Part shown: in pieces, positions 12,051 to 23,904 of the stretch
How the letters are laid out: each line of letters starts with the position of its first letter
How positions within the stretch are numbered: position 1 is the first letter of the stretch
Origin: Aspergillus flavus
Taxonomy: Eukaryota > Ascomycota > Eurotiomycetes > Eurotiales > Aspergillaceae
Assembly: GCF_009017415.1 (NCBI RefSeq)
Contig: NC_092406.1
Coordinates: 4,650,001 to 4,714,000 of the forward strand
Direction of reading: 5' to 3'
Length of the DNA: 64,000 bases
The notes under the pieces: generated by a model
Seen by the model: the letters and a program-made list of their open reading frames with translations, nothing else
Database searches by the model: none
What the model was told of the DNA's origin: nothing
Made by a program: the position numbers and the translations under genes

Positions 12051-14222
12051 ATGAGCTCCACCCGTCCTATGACAACTGCGTCAGCAGTTGTCAATTCATC
12101 TTCACCCACTGAGCACGGAATTGCCAAGTCTCGTCAATTGGAACCATCGCCTTTACCCCTGCAACCTATGGAGAATGTCACAGACACGGGTTGTATCTTG
12201 AACTTGCCACCCGCTCGCACGCACAAACCATCGCCAACGAAGACACGTCGAGGGTCAGGTGTCTCACTGTCTGGAGGAGGAAAGCTGGGCTTCGTCTCTA
12301 TCACGGCCCCTGTTCCACCATCATTCCCTACTGATTCTCCTACAAAGAAAACTCCTTCCAATCCATATGCGTATCCCGTTACGTCTACAATGTCTATGCC
12401 GCAGTCGGCTTTGTTCACGATATTTCCCAGCGTCAATCCCGACAGGCTCTCCTCAAGACAGAGTCAGCCCATAGACGAGCCACCCAGTGATAATTTCGCG
12501 GATTTTCCTGAGCCATCATTCCACTCCAGGGCTCAATCGAAAAGGACGCTCATGGATGCGGCGCCATTGAAGGAGCGGCCCGCGAAAAAGCCGAAACGCG
12601 AAGACACCAACTCGATGCGTTTACCCGAGCCACACGAAATGCCTCCTATAGAAGACGACGGCGTGAAACCACCGTATAGTTATGCAACACTAATCGGAAT
12701 GTCTATTCTACGCGCACCAAATAGGCGGCTAACCCTCGCACAGATCTATAGGTGGATCTCAGACACGTTCTCATATTATAAGAACAGTGATCCTGGCTGG
12801 CAAAATAGCATCCGTCACAATCTCAGTTTAAACAAGGCATTCATAAAGCAGGAACGGCCTAAGGATGACCCAGGGAAAGGCAACTACTGGGCCATTGAGC
12901 CTGGGATGGAAGCGCAATTTTTAAAAGACAAACCCCTTCGCCGTGCCACGATGTCTAGTATCCCCCTTCCGGCTGCTCCCCAAAGGGAGCTTACGCATTC
13001 ACAGAGCTCTGCCACGGCCACGTGGACAGTTCCACCGTCTACCTATCCTCCTGTAGTGCCAAAGTCTTCGAAGAATGTGGATTTGTCCTCCGACGCGACA
13101 CTACCTGCTTCGGACCCCGCCCTCCAGGATGACACAGGTGATGAAGGAGTGAACGGGCCTACTACGCAGACCCTCCCACCGCGGTCTTCTCCGCCGCAGA
13201 CTATACACTCATCACCTCCAATTGTGCCACCTCGGTTCATCCGCCAGGGAACTCCGCCTACGCCATCTCAGGGTGTTACGGCGACAGGGGTCGTTTCTCG
13301 CTCTAGAAAACGGAAGTCAACTGGCATGAATGATAGCGGCTATTTTTCTTCTTTGGAGTCTTCGGCAATGCGACCAAACAAAGCTGGCCACATACTAACT
13401 TCAGACTTGGATATTGAACCTCCTCGTATCAAGCGTGGCCGTGCAGAAGAAGAGATCGCTCGAATTAGAAGTTCTTCTCACGACATCAGTCCGGGTCATT
13501 CTGGTACGCTGAAAGACGCTGGACTTATTGTTGGCTCTTCGCCACTTCGCAGTGAATATGTTAGCATGCTGCCGCCTCCCATTACCCCTGTCATAAAATT
13601 CAAGAAGCCCGCAAAGCCCCCACCGTCGGTCTCCCCTAACACCAATCTTCGAAACCACCGCAAGAAGATTCAGCAGATGGTCAATTCCCCCATTAAGCAT
13701 TTAGGCCTCACAGACGAAGATTTACCATGGAGCCCAGCGTTTAACATTCAGGATGAAACCTTTACGCCGAATGAAAACCTCCACACTACCTTTGACGTAT
13801 TTGCGGACACTACCACGGATAACATTTCAACACCAGCATATGGTTCACCAGGAAAGCGTTCCGCGAAACGTTCACGGAGTGATGCTAGTGGCTCGAACAG
13901 CGGTGTGCTTGCTGATATCACGACTATGAGTGTGAACGGCCGTATCGGCTTGCCTTCGTTTTCATCTTCAAGCAAAACGAAAGGCCTTCTCTTTCCCGAT
14001 TCACCATCGAAGGTCCCCGATTCCGGGCGCTTTATAGATGCTACTCATGATGATTTTTTCTCTTTCCACCTTTTTGATGAGGGCCCCGGAGAGGTAGATG
14101 GTGTTGATCTTTTACAGGGGTTTCAAAAAATCGGCAGCGGAAGCAAAGAAGAACCGTCGAAACCCAGACAGCATGTGCCTAGGCCGCAGCTAAATCATCG
14201 GAGCAATATGTCACTATTCTGA
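12051..14222 (+). CDS. Fork-head transcription factor (Hcm1/Sep1-like)
   Basis: DNA-binding transcription factor. One uninterrupted exon encodes 723 aa. The fork-head domain lies at about residues 203-295: [19 protein letters not shown], then [19 protein letters not shown], then the recognition helix [18 protein letters not shown] and the wing [14 protein letters not shown]. It is preceded by a Ser/Pro-rich N-terminus with a basic patch KKPKRED. The remainder is predicted disorder with many minimal S/TP sites, and a short region [12 protein letters not shown] that looks conserved. The domain position and single fork-head without an FHA domain fit the Hcm1 (yeast)/Sep1 (S. pombe) class, which drives S-phase or septation genes, rather than Fkh1/2. 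I started at the first ATG (MSSTRPMTT). Exact orthology is inferred. Confidence 0.93.
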   Translation: MSSTRPMTTASAVVNSSSPTEHGIAKSRQLEPSPLPLQPMENVTDTGCILNLPPARTHKPSPTKTRRGSGVSLSGGGKLGFVSITAPVPPSFPTDSPTKKTPSNPYAYPVTSTMSMPQSALFTIFPSVNPDRLSSRQSQPIDEPPSDNFADFPEPSFHSRAQSKRTLMDAAPLKERPAKKPKREDTNSMRLPEPHEMPPIEDDGVKPPYSYATLIGMSILRAPNRRLTLAQIYRWISDTFSYYKNSDPGWQNSIRHNLSLNKAFIKQERPKDDPGKGNYWAIEPGMEAQFLKDKPLRRATMSSIPLPAAPQRELTHSQSSATATWTVPPSTYPPVVPKSSKNVDLSSDATLPASDPALQDDTGDEGVNGPTTQTLPPRSSPPQTIHSSPPIVPPRFIRQGTPPTPSQGVTATGVVSRSRKRKSTGMNDSGYFSSLESSAMRPNKAGHILTSDLDIEPPRIKRGRAEEEIARIRSSSHDISPGHSGTLKDAGLIVGSSPLRSEYVSMLPPPITPVIKFKKPAKPPPSVSPNTNLRNHRKKIQQMVNSPIKHLGLTDEDLPWSPAFNIQDETFTPNENLHTTFDVFADTTTDNISTPAYGSPGKRSAKRSRSDASGSNSGVLADITTMSVNGRIGLPSFSSSSKTKGLLFPDSPSKVPDSGRFIDATHDDFFSFHLFDEGPGEVDGVDLLQGFQKIGSGSKEEPSKPRQHVPRPQLNHRSNMSLF

Positions 14223-14974
14223 GTCCCTAATAGGTTCTACCCTTCTGAGGAATTGGGTGTTCAACATCTTTACACTCCAAGAATATGATCTCCCTCATCG
14301 AATCTATGCCGCGGCTTAGCGCATAATAATGCTGGTCTTATTTCTGGGGATTTGGAGTTTGTGTTCAGCAGGATTTGCTCTTTGGGTTGTTTAAATTTTA
14401 GGCGGTTGATATTTTTGGAGTTCTAGGCTGGGTTGAGGCTTGGAATTGGTTTTGACTTCAATTGATGACCTTGTTATGACCTTGACGATATTTGCTAAGA
14501 TGTACATGAAATGCCATGTTTTACGAGTCTGATTCTTGACTATGTCTACTCTCGGAGGCCTTGATATGTGCTTATTCTCTCTTCCTTTTCTTATTGTTGG
14601 TTGTAGATATAATTAGTGGTCGTTTGTCAATGAATTTCTTTGTACACTATTAGGTTAAGTATATGTCCGTTTGACTAGATACTAGAGCACAACATAGTGC
14701 GCAGTTCTTTGTAGGGGTATTGTTTTGCGATCGGCTGAAACAGTGATATGAGAAGGAATGTCGAGATATGTGGACGCAGAGGAAAAGATTCCAGATAAGC
14801 AGGAGTAGAAAAACCAAATACAACCCGGACGCCTTTGTAAGAGCCAACCAACCAACCATGAATCCCGATTTCAACCATATACATGGCAATATTTCCAACT
14901 CTTCTTTTTTTTATCATTTCCCCTTTTTTGTGCCCCTAAGCTTGAACCCCCGGGACGGTGTTGGCAGATCAATG
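14223..14974. other. Convergent 3' region, fork-head gene / BUD31
   Basis: 752 bp between two converging genes, holding both 3' UTRs. T-rich on the + strand just after the fork-head stop. No coding signal was seen. Confidence 0.5.
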
Positions 14975-15587
14975 CTAATCGCTACTGGCACAACCTCGAC
15001 ATCCACAACTAACGCATTGTATCATTTGATCCTCTTTCAGTTGGGCCTTTGGAACGCGGCAAATACATGTGGCATTAAAATTCGTTTCCTTGGTCTGAAT
15101 ACAACGGAGACAACAAAGCTACGAAAAAGCGCGACGTCAGTGAAATGCTAATTCTAGGGTATTGGAAGACATTCAGAGGCAAAGCGCACCCTAAAGGATG
15201 AGAGAAAGCGGGGATAATACCTTTTCGTAACCTTGCTTCTTCCATTTAGCGATTAAGTTAGCATCCGCATAGTTGTTCTTAAGAAGCCAGTCATATAGTT
15301 GCTTTGATATAGCTTCCTTTTCGTAATATAAATCGTAGATATATCTTGAGCCTGTGAAAGGATCACGCGAGTTAACTACATTCGACAAAAATTGCAGGAG
15401 TAAGGGTATGCTTACGCTGATGGGTTATTTGAAAGATTGGCCACAGCATCTCATGTTTCTTCTTTCCATCATGTGGCGCATTCTCTGCGTCTTTCATCTT
15501 GTTACTGAACTCAAGTAGTGTGTCCTCGATGTCATCGAACCCCGCCGGAGGTGGTTTGCGGTTGCGGGAGGTTCGGATCGGAGGCAT
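14975..15587 (-). CDS. BUD31: Bud31/Cwc14 (G10) spliceosome component
   Basis: Subunit of the NineTeen-complex-associated activated spliceosome; the human homologue is G10/BUD31. Three exons: 15416-15587, 15221-15351, 14975-15118, giving 148 aa, the family length. The sequence is nearly collinear with the conserved family: [20 protein letters not shown] at the N-terminus, the G10 signature [20 protein letters not shown] across the first splice, and a C-terminal Cys-rich zinc-binding segment ([33 protein letters not shown]). All conserved cysteines are present. Its start codon is 296 bp from that of TIM8, transcribed the other way, so the two probably share a promoter. Confidence 0.97.
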
Positions 15588-15883
15588 ACTCAGTGTATCA
15601 ATATTAGCAATGGGATGAATCTAAAGTAAGAGCCAGATGTTGTCCTTATAGACGTTTTTGAGGGTAGAGGGACGCTCCTTCAGGCTTCAGCTACAATAGT
15701 TTGGAATCAGCGTCCCTTTTCTGCCCCAGAGCACCGCCTTCTAAATATGTGGAAAGGAACTAAATTTGGTATGCGGTGTTGGGGATCAGTTCAGCTTCTT
15801 TAGTGAAACCCCTTCACTCTTCTACTACCCTGTTACTCGACTTACAATCGACGAAGCACCAGAACGACTTCCCTGAAATCAGG

Positions 15884-16221
15884 ATGGATCAACAGCTCGA
15901 CGTCTCCAAGCTCAGCGATGCTGACAAGAAAGAATTGAACCAGATCCTAACAAATGAAGCTCAGAAGTCGAACATCCAGCAGAGTAAGTGAATAATCCAT
16001 CTAAACTTAGAGTTTGTTGCATTTAACACAATATACTAATGGACTATTCATTAGCCGTGCATCACCTCGCCGACGTTTGCTGGAAGAAATGTATCACTGG
16101 GAAGATTTCGTCCGGTCGCTTGGATCAGTCTGAAGAGACTTGTGCCCAGAACTGTGTGGAGCGGTGGATGGATACCAATCTTGCTGTTTTGAAACATCTG
16201 GAAGCTCTCCGCTCACAATAA
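15884..16221 (+). CDS. TIM8: Mitochondrial small Tim chaperone Tim8
   Basis: Intermembrane-space chaperone that, with Tim13, escorts hydrophobic precursors to the inner membrane. Two exons (15884-15983, 16055-16221) encode 88 aa. The twin CX3C signature is complete: Cys42-WKK-Cys46 and Cys63-AQN-Cys67 with 16 residues between, as in the family. The intron falls just before TVHHLADVCW. No presequence is expected, because import uses the Mia40 disulfide relay. It shares a short divergent promoter with BUD31. Confidence 0.96.
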
Positions 16222-16697
16222 GCAAGCTATGGTTCTGATAATGGAAGACTTGGTACATATGATGTCTTGTGATAATCAATATCGTGGCGAGGGGTGGTCA
16301 AACGTTTGAGATGGGTGCAATCTGTGTCTCTGCTAGCATGACAGCTGATTGAATTTGTACTGTATAACTAGAAATGATCAATGCATTCGCTAAGTATGGA
16401 TGTGTCATTTCGCGTTCTTTCGTCGGTCAACCAGAGGTCTATCGGATGCACCAGGCTCCAGAAGCTCGCCTGCTTCCAAGGAGCGGTTCGGTAAAAGTAC
16501 CTCTAGATAAGATTACAAAGAAAACTTCGAGGCCTACAGCACTACCCAAGTGGGTTCAGATTATGCATTGAAATGACACCTTTTATAACGATCATTCAGC
16601 CGTCGTTGCAGCACGGGTAGCTAACTGTATGACCAGGACTTATAAGCTACCGCGTTAAACAAAACAAGTTCACCAGACCCATAAAAAATTGATTCAT
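16222..16697. other. Convergent 3' region, TIM8 / RPL25
   Basis: 476 bp carrying two 3' UTRs. A 65-codon ORF at 16374-16571 has no recognisable homology or splice context. Confidence 0.5.
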
Positions 16698-17560
16698 CTA
16701 GACAATGGCAAGCTTGGTAGCCGCAATGTCCAGAGCATCCACATCAGGGGTTAGCCGAGCAAAGGCTTTCTTGGATCCATCGGGCCTGTATCCTTGTTAG
16801 AGACAGAATTCTCGAATGGAGTGTTTATCACTCTGCGCCATGATGGTCTTCATACCTGACAAGAGTATTGACCTTAACAGTGTCGACATCGTAAAGCTTC
16901 TTAAGAGCCAGTTTGATCTGGCGCTTGTTCGCCTTCACATCCACAATGAAAACCAGAGTGTTGTTCTCCTCGATCTTCTTCATCGCACTCTCGGTGTTGA
17001 GGGGGTAAAGAATGACCTTGTGAGAATCGAGACGAGGAGCATGAGGAATCGACTTGCGGGGGTACTTGGGCGACCGGGAGAGCTCAAGGGTCTTGGGGCG
17101 GTGGAAGGTGGTGGAAGTGCGGACCTTGCGAGCCTTGTGCGCCTGGTTGACGAGATATCTTAGCATGAAAAGGTACGTTTGATGCTCAACGGTGGTAACG
17201 TACGCCTACACCCTTCAGGACTGCCTTGGCAGCAGCGCCAGCGCGGTCGCTGGGCTTTGTCTTGCCTATAGAAATAGCCAATCAGCAAAACTGCGAGGAT
17301 CATCTCTTCCAGGAACCGATATTTGAGATAGCAGAGTAGTTTGAGGTGAGAAGAACAGGGAACAAAATCCACGACGCACTCCCTCTCTTGACTTCAGTTC
17401 CCTCGTGCGGAACAATCACATATCAGTGTCTGCCATGCAGAAAAGCACAAGATGCTCTCTGAAACTTGCGCTTTCAAGCTCGACAGTCCTGCAACTCTGG
17501 GGGGAACATCAAATCGCTCAAAATCTACCCACCTTGCTTGTTATCCGCCTTAGGTGCCAT
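16698..17560 (-). CDS. RPL25: 60S ribosomal protein L25 (uL23)
   Basis: Large-subunit protein at the polypeptide exit tunnel, docking site for SRP and chaperones. Four exons: 17533-17560 (28 nt), 17204-17265, 16856-17142, 16698-16785, giving 154 aa. The start [20 protein letters not shown] is followed by the L23 eukaryotic extension [20 protein letters not shown], the core [20 protein letters not shown] and [17 protein letters not shown], and the end [15 protein letters not shown], typical of fungal uL23. For intron 2 I chose a GTACGT donor and an ACCAG acceptor, because only these align GVGAHKARKV with the family without a gap. Intron 1 is 267 nt, long for this region, as is common in ribosomal protein genes. 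Confidence 0.95.
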
Positions 17561-18116
17561 GGCTGTCGTCCGGCGCTGTCGTGATGATTGTCGCGGTGTC
17601 GAATGTCGAAGTATTTCGAATGCACTCGCTTAGCGAAAACCCTACGGCTTTGCTCTGTGGGTCACCTGACCTGATTCTTAGTCCCACTGTTGTATTCTAC
17701 GCCAAACCTAATATAGATACATGGACTCCACTTTTGAGACACAATAACTCCGTGACCATCGAATGGTAATTCTAGTCGTTGGGAAAGGTTGTTTTATGTC
17801 TGGACTCTGCATACTCCTTTTGTAGGTAGCGTGTACTGTACCTACTGCTCCTCTTTCACTTCCGTCCGAAAACCATACTTGTTTACAAGGCACTTCGTGG
17901 TAGGCAACTTCCAACCCTATCGCCTACTTGATGAAGGATCTTGAGGATTAGGTCTGCATCTTCTCCAAAGTTCAGCTATAAGACTAACATCGCACACCTT
18001 GTTCTTTTTTCACTCCTTTTTATTTTTATTTTTATTTATTTTTATTTTTATTTATTTTTATTTTTTTTTTTTTTTTTAAAAAAAAAAAAGGACAGAAAAG
18101 TACATATATAGTAAGC
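17561..18116. other. Divergent promoter region RPL25 / BMT2
   Basis: 556 bp between divergent starts. The BMT2-proximal part is low-complexity (see the T/A repeat at 18017-18089). No other coding signal was seen. Confidence 0.5.
18017..18089. repeat. (TTTTTA)n-type repeat ending in a T run followed by an A run
   Basis: Imperfect ATTTTT units pass into a run of T and then a run of A. The repeat ends 27 nt before the BMT2 start codon, so it occupies its core promoter or 5' leader. A T-run/A-run junction can form a long A/T hairpin. Confidence 0.9.
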
Positions 18117-18980
18117 ATGGCCTCGAGGAGATCTCGGACGAAAAAGGCCACGCTCCTTTCACATACTCGACCGCCAACAGTCAGAGCCAAACATGCAACC
18201 CTCTCATCTAAAGCCACACGCAATCTCATTCGCGGACATCATCGACTTCTCAAAAATCGGGCACAGGCTCTAAAAGCCAACGATGATCTTCTAGTTGAAA
18301 GGATCGATGCCCGGATTCGAGAGAATGGCGGTTTAGAAGGATATCAACTTGCTAGCAGACTCGGACAGTCTCTAGAACGCGGTGGAGACTCAAGTAAAGT
18401 TTTAGTCGATTGGCTAAGTCCACAATTATCGCGATTACAAGATACGAAGTCTAAGCTGCGGGTGCTCGAAGTTGGTGCTCTCAGCACCAAAAACGCTTGC
18501 TCTATGAACAACTTTCTGGATGTCACCAGGATCGATTTGAATTCTCAGGAGCCCGGAATATTAAGACAGGATTTCATGGAAATGTCACTCCCTCGTGGCG
18601 CTGCCGATCAGTTTCACATCATTAGCCTTTCCCTGGTTCTCAATTATGTCCCAGATGCCATTGGCAGGGGCGAAATGTTGAAGCGATGCGTTGCCTTCCT
18701 GAGAAAGTCACCCCTGTCTGGGTCACCCTTCCATATCTCACCTAGGCTGTTCCTAGTCTTACCTGTGGCCTGTGTCAAAAACTCGCGATACCTTACGGAG
18801 TGCAGACTACGGGACATAATGTCTAGCATGGGGTTTGTTCTGGAAAAGAGCAAGGAGACTTCGAGGTTGATATTCCAGCTTTGGGAGCACAGCCATGACT
18901 TCCAACCCACGTCGTTCAAGAAAGAGGTTTTGAGGACTGGCAAGATGAAGAACAATTTCGCTATTGTTGTCAAACAATGA
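18117..18980 (+). CDS. BMT2: 25S rRNA adenine-N1 methyltransferase Bmt2
   Basis: Makes m1A at the conserved helix 65 position of 25S rRNA; nucleolar, SAM-dependent. A single exon encodes 287 aa. The basic N-terminus (RRSRTKKATLL) resembles a nucleolar signal. The family motif NLIRGHHRLLKNRAQALK is near residue 40, the SAM-binding strand LRVLEVGAL near residue 118, RIDLNS (acidic residue binding ribose) after it, and the motif IISLSLVLNYVPD near residue 170. The gene ends 43 bp from the stop of the converging transporter gene. Identity rests on these motifs and length; no residue appears lost. Confidence 0.9.
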   Translation: MASRRSRTKKATLLSHTRPPTVRAKHATLSSKATRNLIRGHHRLLKNRAQALKANDDLLVERIDARIRENGGLEGYQLASRLGQSLERGGDSSKVLVDWLSPQLSRLQDTKSKLRVLEVGALSTKNACSMNNFLDVTRIDLNSQEPGILRQDFMEMSLPRGAADQFHIISLSLVLNYVPDAIGRGEMLKRCVAFLRKSPLSGSPFHISPRLFLVLPVACVKNSRYLTECRLRDIMSSMGFVLEKSKETSRLIFQLWEHSHDFQPTSFKKEVLRTGKMKNNFAIVVKQ

Positions 18981-19023
18981 AGGAGAGATACGCAATGACC
19001 GCAAGGCTGACTGGAAGGCTCTA

Positions 19024-21225
19024 CTATACAGAAATCATATTCTCCGGCAAGAACGCCCACGCCGTTCCAACAATTGCCAATACTGTTGATATGAGTAAAA
19101 GAAGCCAGTCCAGGAACCACTCTTTCCGACTGATTTCTTGTCCGAATATTTTCAAATAAAACGCAAGTGGCAGAATGATGCAGATCGTAAAGCACAAGGC
19201 AGAGCCCATCAGCGCCATGATTCGGTCAAAGGATGGGCAGAGAATTGCCATTAACACGATAACCGCGACCACAAGAAGTCGTATAATGGCTTGCAATGAC
19301 TGTCGAATGGTTGCCTGTGTGCTTTTGGGATTTTCTGGTGCTAAGCCAACGTGTGGCCCAAGCCCACAAAGGACTTCAACCGTAGCCACGAGAGGTCGAC
19401 AGCTGTGTTAATCAAGGAATATGAGCTTGAAAAGGTCTATAGAAAGAGGGGATAGGCTTACTTCAGGGGCACTTTTGTGATCGGGATGATTGCGATAAAG
19501 ATTATAATGCAAATAGATATTCCGCGTGGGTATTCATTCGTCAGCAGGATGTTGGCGGTGATTTCATCCCGTACTTCTTCACCAAACATCACCCATCCCA
19601 CAATAGCCATTGCGCAATCCAGGGAATACTGTTGTGCATAATATGTTAGATATATACTGTTGCTTTATTTCTTTTCCCTTTCACCCCGTACCGTAAAGAG
19701 ATATGTAGCCCACAGGCTCTTTCCATATTTACTTGGATGCCTCATATCTCGATATATATTGGGAAACACGCCATGGCCGCCCCAAGGTGCTTTACGGATT
19801 TGATAGAGTCAACTCATCTTCACCTTTGATCACCATTGCAAAGGACTTACACATTATCAACCCGAAGCTAAGAGGCACGGTCCGCCAGTTGTTTGGGAAT
19901 AAAGAAGTTGTGGCTGGTTCGTGCAGGGAGCCCAGACCGTTTGGTTTGAGGAGCCCATCAAGGCATATTAACATGACAACTTCTAAGTGTTAGTTTGTGA
20001 CGAAAAATGCTCGGGAGGAAAAGACAAAGGCATACTGGATGTGCAAGAGATTATACCCAAGATACTGGTCACACTAAGAAGTCGTAAAGGCACAAAGTTC
20101 AAAGGAATGAGCATAAAACCACAGATAAGTTTCCACTGAAGACTACTCAGTCCTGGAATTAGAGCCTGGAGGCTGTCAGCAAAAAGTACGACTAGGGCGA
20201 CACAAGCCCCTATGAGTTCCAAACAGAATAGAAGACTTGTCACTAAGCGTGCATGGTTTCCAAAGCTTATGTAGGCCAAGTCAGCGTAGGTAACAAGACT
20301 CCGATCAACATCCAAGCACCTAGCAAGGATCCTTGCTGTGTAAGAAGTTACCACGGCAGCGAAGGAAAGAAATGTTAGACCAAGAAGCCAGCCTGCCTGC
20401 TTCATTGCCAGCGGGAGGCTCAAGAGTCCAATGCCGATTAGAACATTCACGGAGTTGAAGATCGTTTGCGGCACGGTCGACTGGCCAACAACAATACTCT
20501 CACGAGTACCATCTTCATGGTGTACCTGTTTGACGAGTAGAGATTCAGTATCCTCAATCGCAGGTGCATCAAGGCGGGCTTGTTGCTCCCTGTGTAGTTG
20601 TACAGCGTGTCTCCGGGTCGCTTCGCTAACGCGAGAGGATATGGTACCGTACGACGTTCCGGTGCTTCTATCCAACGAGGATCCGAAAATGCTAGCGATT
20701 CCTTTCGGCGGACTTCGGCCATCGAGGTCACAACCCTCTTCTTCAGTGTCGGCAGCAAGCAATGGCCGAGTAATATCAGTATCTCCGCCGAGCGATCGAC
20801 GGTCTCGGGACTCAGCGGTGTCATTCACGATACAATCTTCGTCGGGTTCCACTGTCACAAATGAGGGACGGCGAGGGATTATTTCGGGGAACCCTGCAGC
20901 TCGTTGCCATGATCGAGCAAAACTATCAATACTGTTGACCCCGCCTGCTTGTCTGAACCGCGCGGAAAATGATGCTGGCCTGAATGATTTAAATATTTGC
21001 AGCTGGGACAGCACATAATTTGACAACTCACCTTAGTCTGTTGACAGAATAAGCATCGATCAAATATCCCGTGGGCCCTGCGGAATTCCCACGAGAAAAT
21101 ACATCGAGATCTGGTGGTAGATCTGGCGGATTTGAACTTGGTATCCTGATACCATGTGTGTTACGCTCGAGCGTACTAGAGTCTCCTATATCCTCGTCCT
21201 CAATTAGCGCTATTGAAGCCGGCAT
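19024..21225 (-). CDS. Vacuolar amino-acid transporter, AAAP/AVT family
   Basis: Proton-coupled amino-acid transporter of the AAAP superfamily, most like yeast Avt1 in having a long soluble N-terminus. Six exons: 21032-21225, 20036-20979, 19851-19982, 19692-19789, 19462-19628, 19024-19402; 637 aa. Residues 1 to about 240 are hydrophilic and Ser/Asp-rich. The first membrane segment begins at TIFNSVNVLIGIGLLSLPLA, the AAAP signature, followed by roughly ten more hydrophobic segments, including SPWGGHGVFPNIYRDMRHP and the final LLLLISTVLAIVGTAWAF. Splice joins are constrained because each restores a family block (for example KVPLNCRPLVATVEVLCGL). The substrate cannot be told from sequence; a vacuolar location is by family. 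Confidence 0.88.
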
Positions 21226-22433
21226 CTTTAATTTTTACTCGGGAGAGGAAGAGGGAGAAGTAGATGTGAGGGCGCTGGTGGTGTTGTGAAAGAGGAATCC
21301 AAAAACAGAAAGTAACAGGAAATGCGGCGTTCCAGAGGTCTCCGGAAACAAAATTGGATGAAAGTACGATAAGACTTAACTGAGCAGACAAATGATAAGA
21401 TAGATACCCAGTTAGCTAATAGGTATCTTGAGATATATTACAACAAGGCGACTACGAGTGATGATAACGGGAGGCTGAAGAGATACACTAAGAAGCAAAC
21501 AGAAAAATAACGGATTGGGACGAGTGCCCCTAAGTCTAGTGATAGTGCTTATACACTTGATTGAAAAGTGAACTTGGTACTCACCTGTACGTCTCATCTA
21601 CTAGTACTTTACCCAAGTAAAAGTATCTTATTAGCAGTACTACAACAGCCATCGATTCAGTTACCACTAAAACTGTAGCAAATGTTCTGTACTCGTGTGA
21701 CTGTAGTTCAAATTATTCAATGAATACGGGTACTGTAAGCATACCAGTCCTGCATACAATATCTGGTATATACATGGATATCCAGTTATACTCCTGGAGA
21801 TACCTCATAGCGTGTATAAGTATTTCAAACCATATAAATATATGAAAGTACCTGTGCCTGGTAGTGGGAATCTATGGATTCTTATTTAGTACTTCAAGGG
21901 GCTGAGTGTAATATCTAATGTAATAGTTACATATACATAGTTTATTGTCAGCCATTTACCTGTAAAGCTCAGCAGTATCTACTATTACACACCTAGTAAA
22001 GGCTGGGTAGGTATATGTATGTATGTATACAGGTATGTACTATACGGAGTATCATATGCAATACTTTATATAACAATATTACAATACAGACATGCATGTA
22101 TGATTATATCAGCAACTACTACCGACCTAATAGTATTCTTATGGTCACTGCCACCCCACGGTGCCTGATGAAATTTGCTGAAAACACCCCCGCTGCTGCA
22201 TTTGGACGGCACATTGAACTAGCCTCAAGGTATGCAAATTGTCTCTCTCAAGTCCTGGCTCTATTGATTGTTTGTTCTCCCTCCCTATCTTAAATACGTC
22301 GCACCTCATTCCAACCCTTTTTTATTCTTCTACCATTATCTTTAACAGAGTTCACGAGTTGACACTGTCGGTCAAGTACACACGTTAGGCTTTTTACCCC
22401 CACCGGTCGTCCAACATCGTCGTGTCGCCCAAC
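21226..22433. other. Divergent region, AVT transporter / eRF1
   Basis: 1.2 kb, strongly AT-rich. It has a short TATG microsatellite near 22,014-22,030 and one TACGGAGTA (22043-22051). The last 150 bp before eRF1 are pyrimidine-rich, as in many fungal core promoters. No gene was seen. Confidence 0.5.
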
Positions 22434-23904
22434 ATGAGCGCGGCCCAGGCGAATGAAGCGGAGAAGAATATCGAAATATGGAAGGTTAAAAAACTAATCA
22501 AGCGTCTGGAGGCCGCCAGAGGAAATGGCACTTCGATGATATCTCTTATCATCCGTGGGTTCTTCCACGACCTCATCATTGTATATTGCAGCTAACACTA
22601 TGCATTTCAGCTCCCAAGGACCAGGTATCTAGGGCGGCAAAGATGCTGGCTGAAGAATTTGTAAGGTTTTTGGGCGAGTCCATTTTTGGAAGGGAGAGGC
22701 TAACCGAGATATGTAGGGCACGGCTTCCAATATCAAATCCCGGGTCAATCGTCTTTCTGTCCTGTCCGCCATCACTTCCACGCAGCAGCGTCTTAAGCTA
22801 TATAATAAGGTTCCCCCAAATGGCCTGGTCGTCTACTGTGGTGAGATTATCACCTCTGAGGGAAAGGAGCGTAAAATAAACATCGACTTCGAGCCATTCA
22901 AGCCTATCAATACGTCACTTTACCTGTGTGATAACAAATTCCACACTGAAGCACTGAGCGAACTTCTTGACTCGGACCAAAAGTTCGGTTTTATCGTTAT
23001 GGATGGAAACGGTGCACTTTTCGGCACGCTTAGTGGAAACACCAGAGAGGTTCTTCAGAAGTTGAGCGTCGACTTGCCCAAGAAACACGGCCGTGGTGGT
23101 CAGTCAGCACTGCGTTTCGCGCGTCTTCGTGAAGAGAAGCGCCATAACTACGTACGCAAAATTGCTGAGCTGGCCGTTCAAAACTACATAACCAATGACA
23201 AGATTAACGTTGCGGGTCTGATCTTAGCTGGTTCAGCTGACTTCAAGAACGACCTCAACCAATCAGATATGTTCGATCAACGGTTGCAGTCTAAGGTGAT
23301 CAAAGTTGTGGATGTATCTTACGGAGGAGAGAACGGTTTCAATCAGGCCATCGAACTTGCCTCGGAAACTTTGAGTAATGTTAAGTTTGTGCAGGAGAAG
23401 AAGCTCATTGGCAAGTATTTCGAGGAAATTAGCCAAGACACTGGGAAGGTCTGCTACGGTATTGATGATACTCTCAAGGCGTTGGAACTTGGCGCAGCGG
23501 AGACACTTATTGTATACGAGAACTTGGATGTCACTCGATGGGTCTTGAAAAACTCGACCGGTTCCGAAGTTGTCATTCACACAACCAAAGCCCAAGAGGA
23601 GAACCGGGACTTGTTCGTCGAGAAGGAAACTGGCACTGAAATGGAAGTTGTAGATCAGTCTTCGTTCCTTGAGTGGCTTGCAGAAAGCTATAAAGACTTC
23701 GGTGCAACTTTGGAGTTCGTTTCTGACAAATCTAGTGAGGGTAATCAGTTTGTTAAGGGCTTTGGTGGTATTGGGGCTATTCTCCGGTATAAGGTCAATT
23801 TCGAACAGCTTGCCGACTTTGAAGACGAGGACGAATTTTATGATGGTAAGCCTATTGTCCACGCTGAATGACTAGCATATCGACGCTGAAATACTACAGA
23901 TTGA
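22434..23904 (+). CDS. SUP45: Eukaryotic peptide chain release factor 1 (eRF1)
   Basis: Recognises all three stop codons and triggers peptide release with eRF3; cytosol. Four exons: 22434-22554, 22611-22660, 22717-23845, 23900-23904, giving 434 aa. The NIKS decoding motif (TASNIKSR, residues 62-65), YCGEIIT with the nearby Cys, and the catalytic GGQ (about 184-186 in [15 protein letters not shown]) are all present. The acidic C-terminal end is [10 protein letters not shown]. The last exon supplies only two bases of the final Asp codon plus TGA, so the stop is created by splicing. Reading through that intron would instead give GKPIVHAE before a TGA. The first two introns are placed to keep [21 protein letters not shown] intact. 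Confidence 0.97.

Noticed and set aside
15974..16060. A second open frame starting at the ATG near 16,039, inside the TIM8 intron, as an alternative TIM8 start
   Set aside because: It would drop the conserved N-terminal MDQQLDVSKLSDADKKEL. The GTAAGT donor and TTAG acceptor restore the family sequence.
17266..17532. Possible snoRNA in the long first intron of RPL25
   Set aside because: I looked for box C/D (RTGATGA...CTGA) and H/ACA (ANANNA...ACA) arrangements. GATGAT and CTGATT occur but lack a terminal stem or proper spacing.
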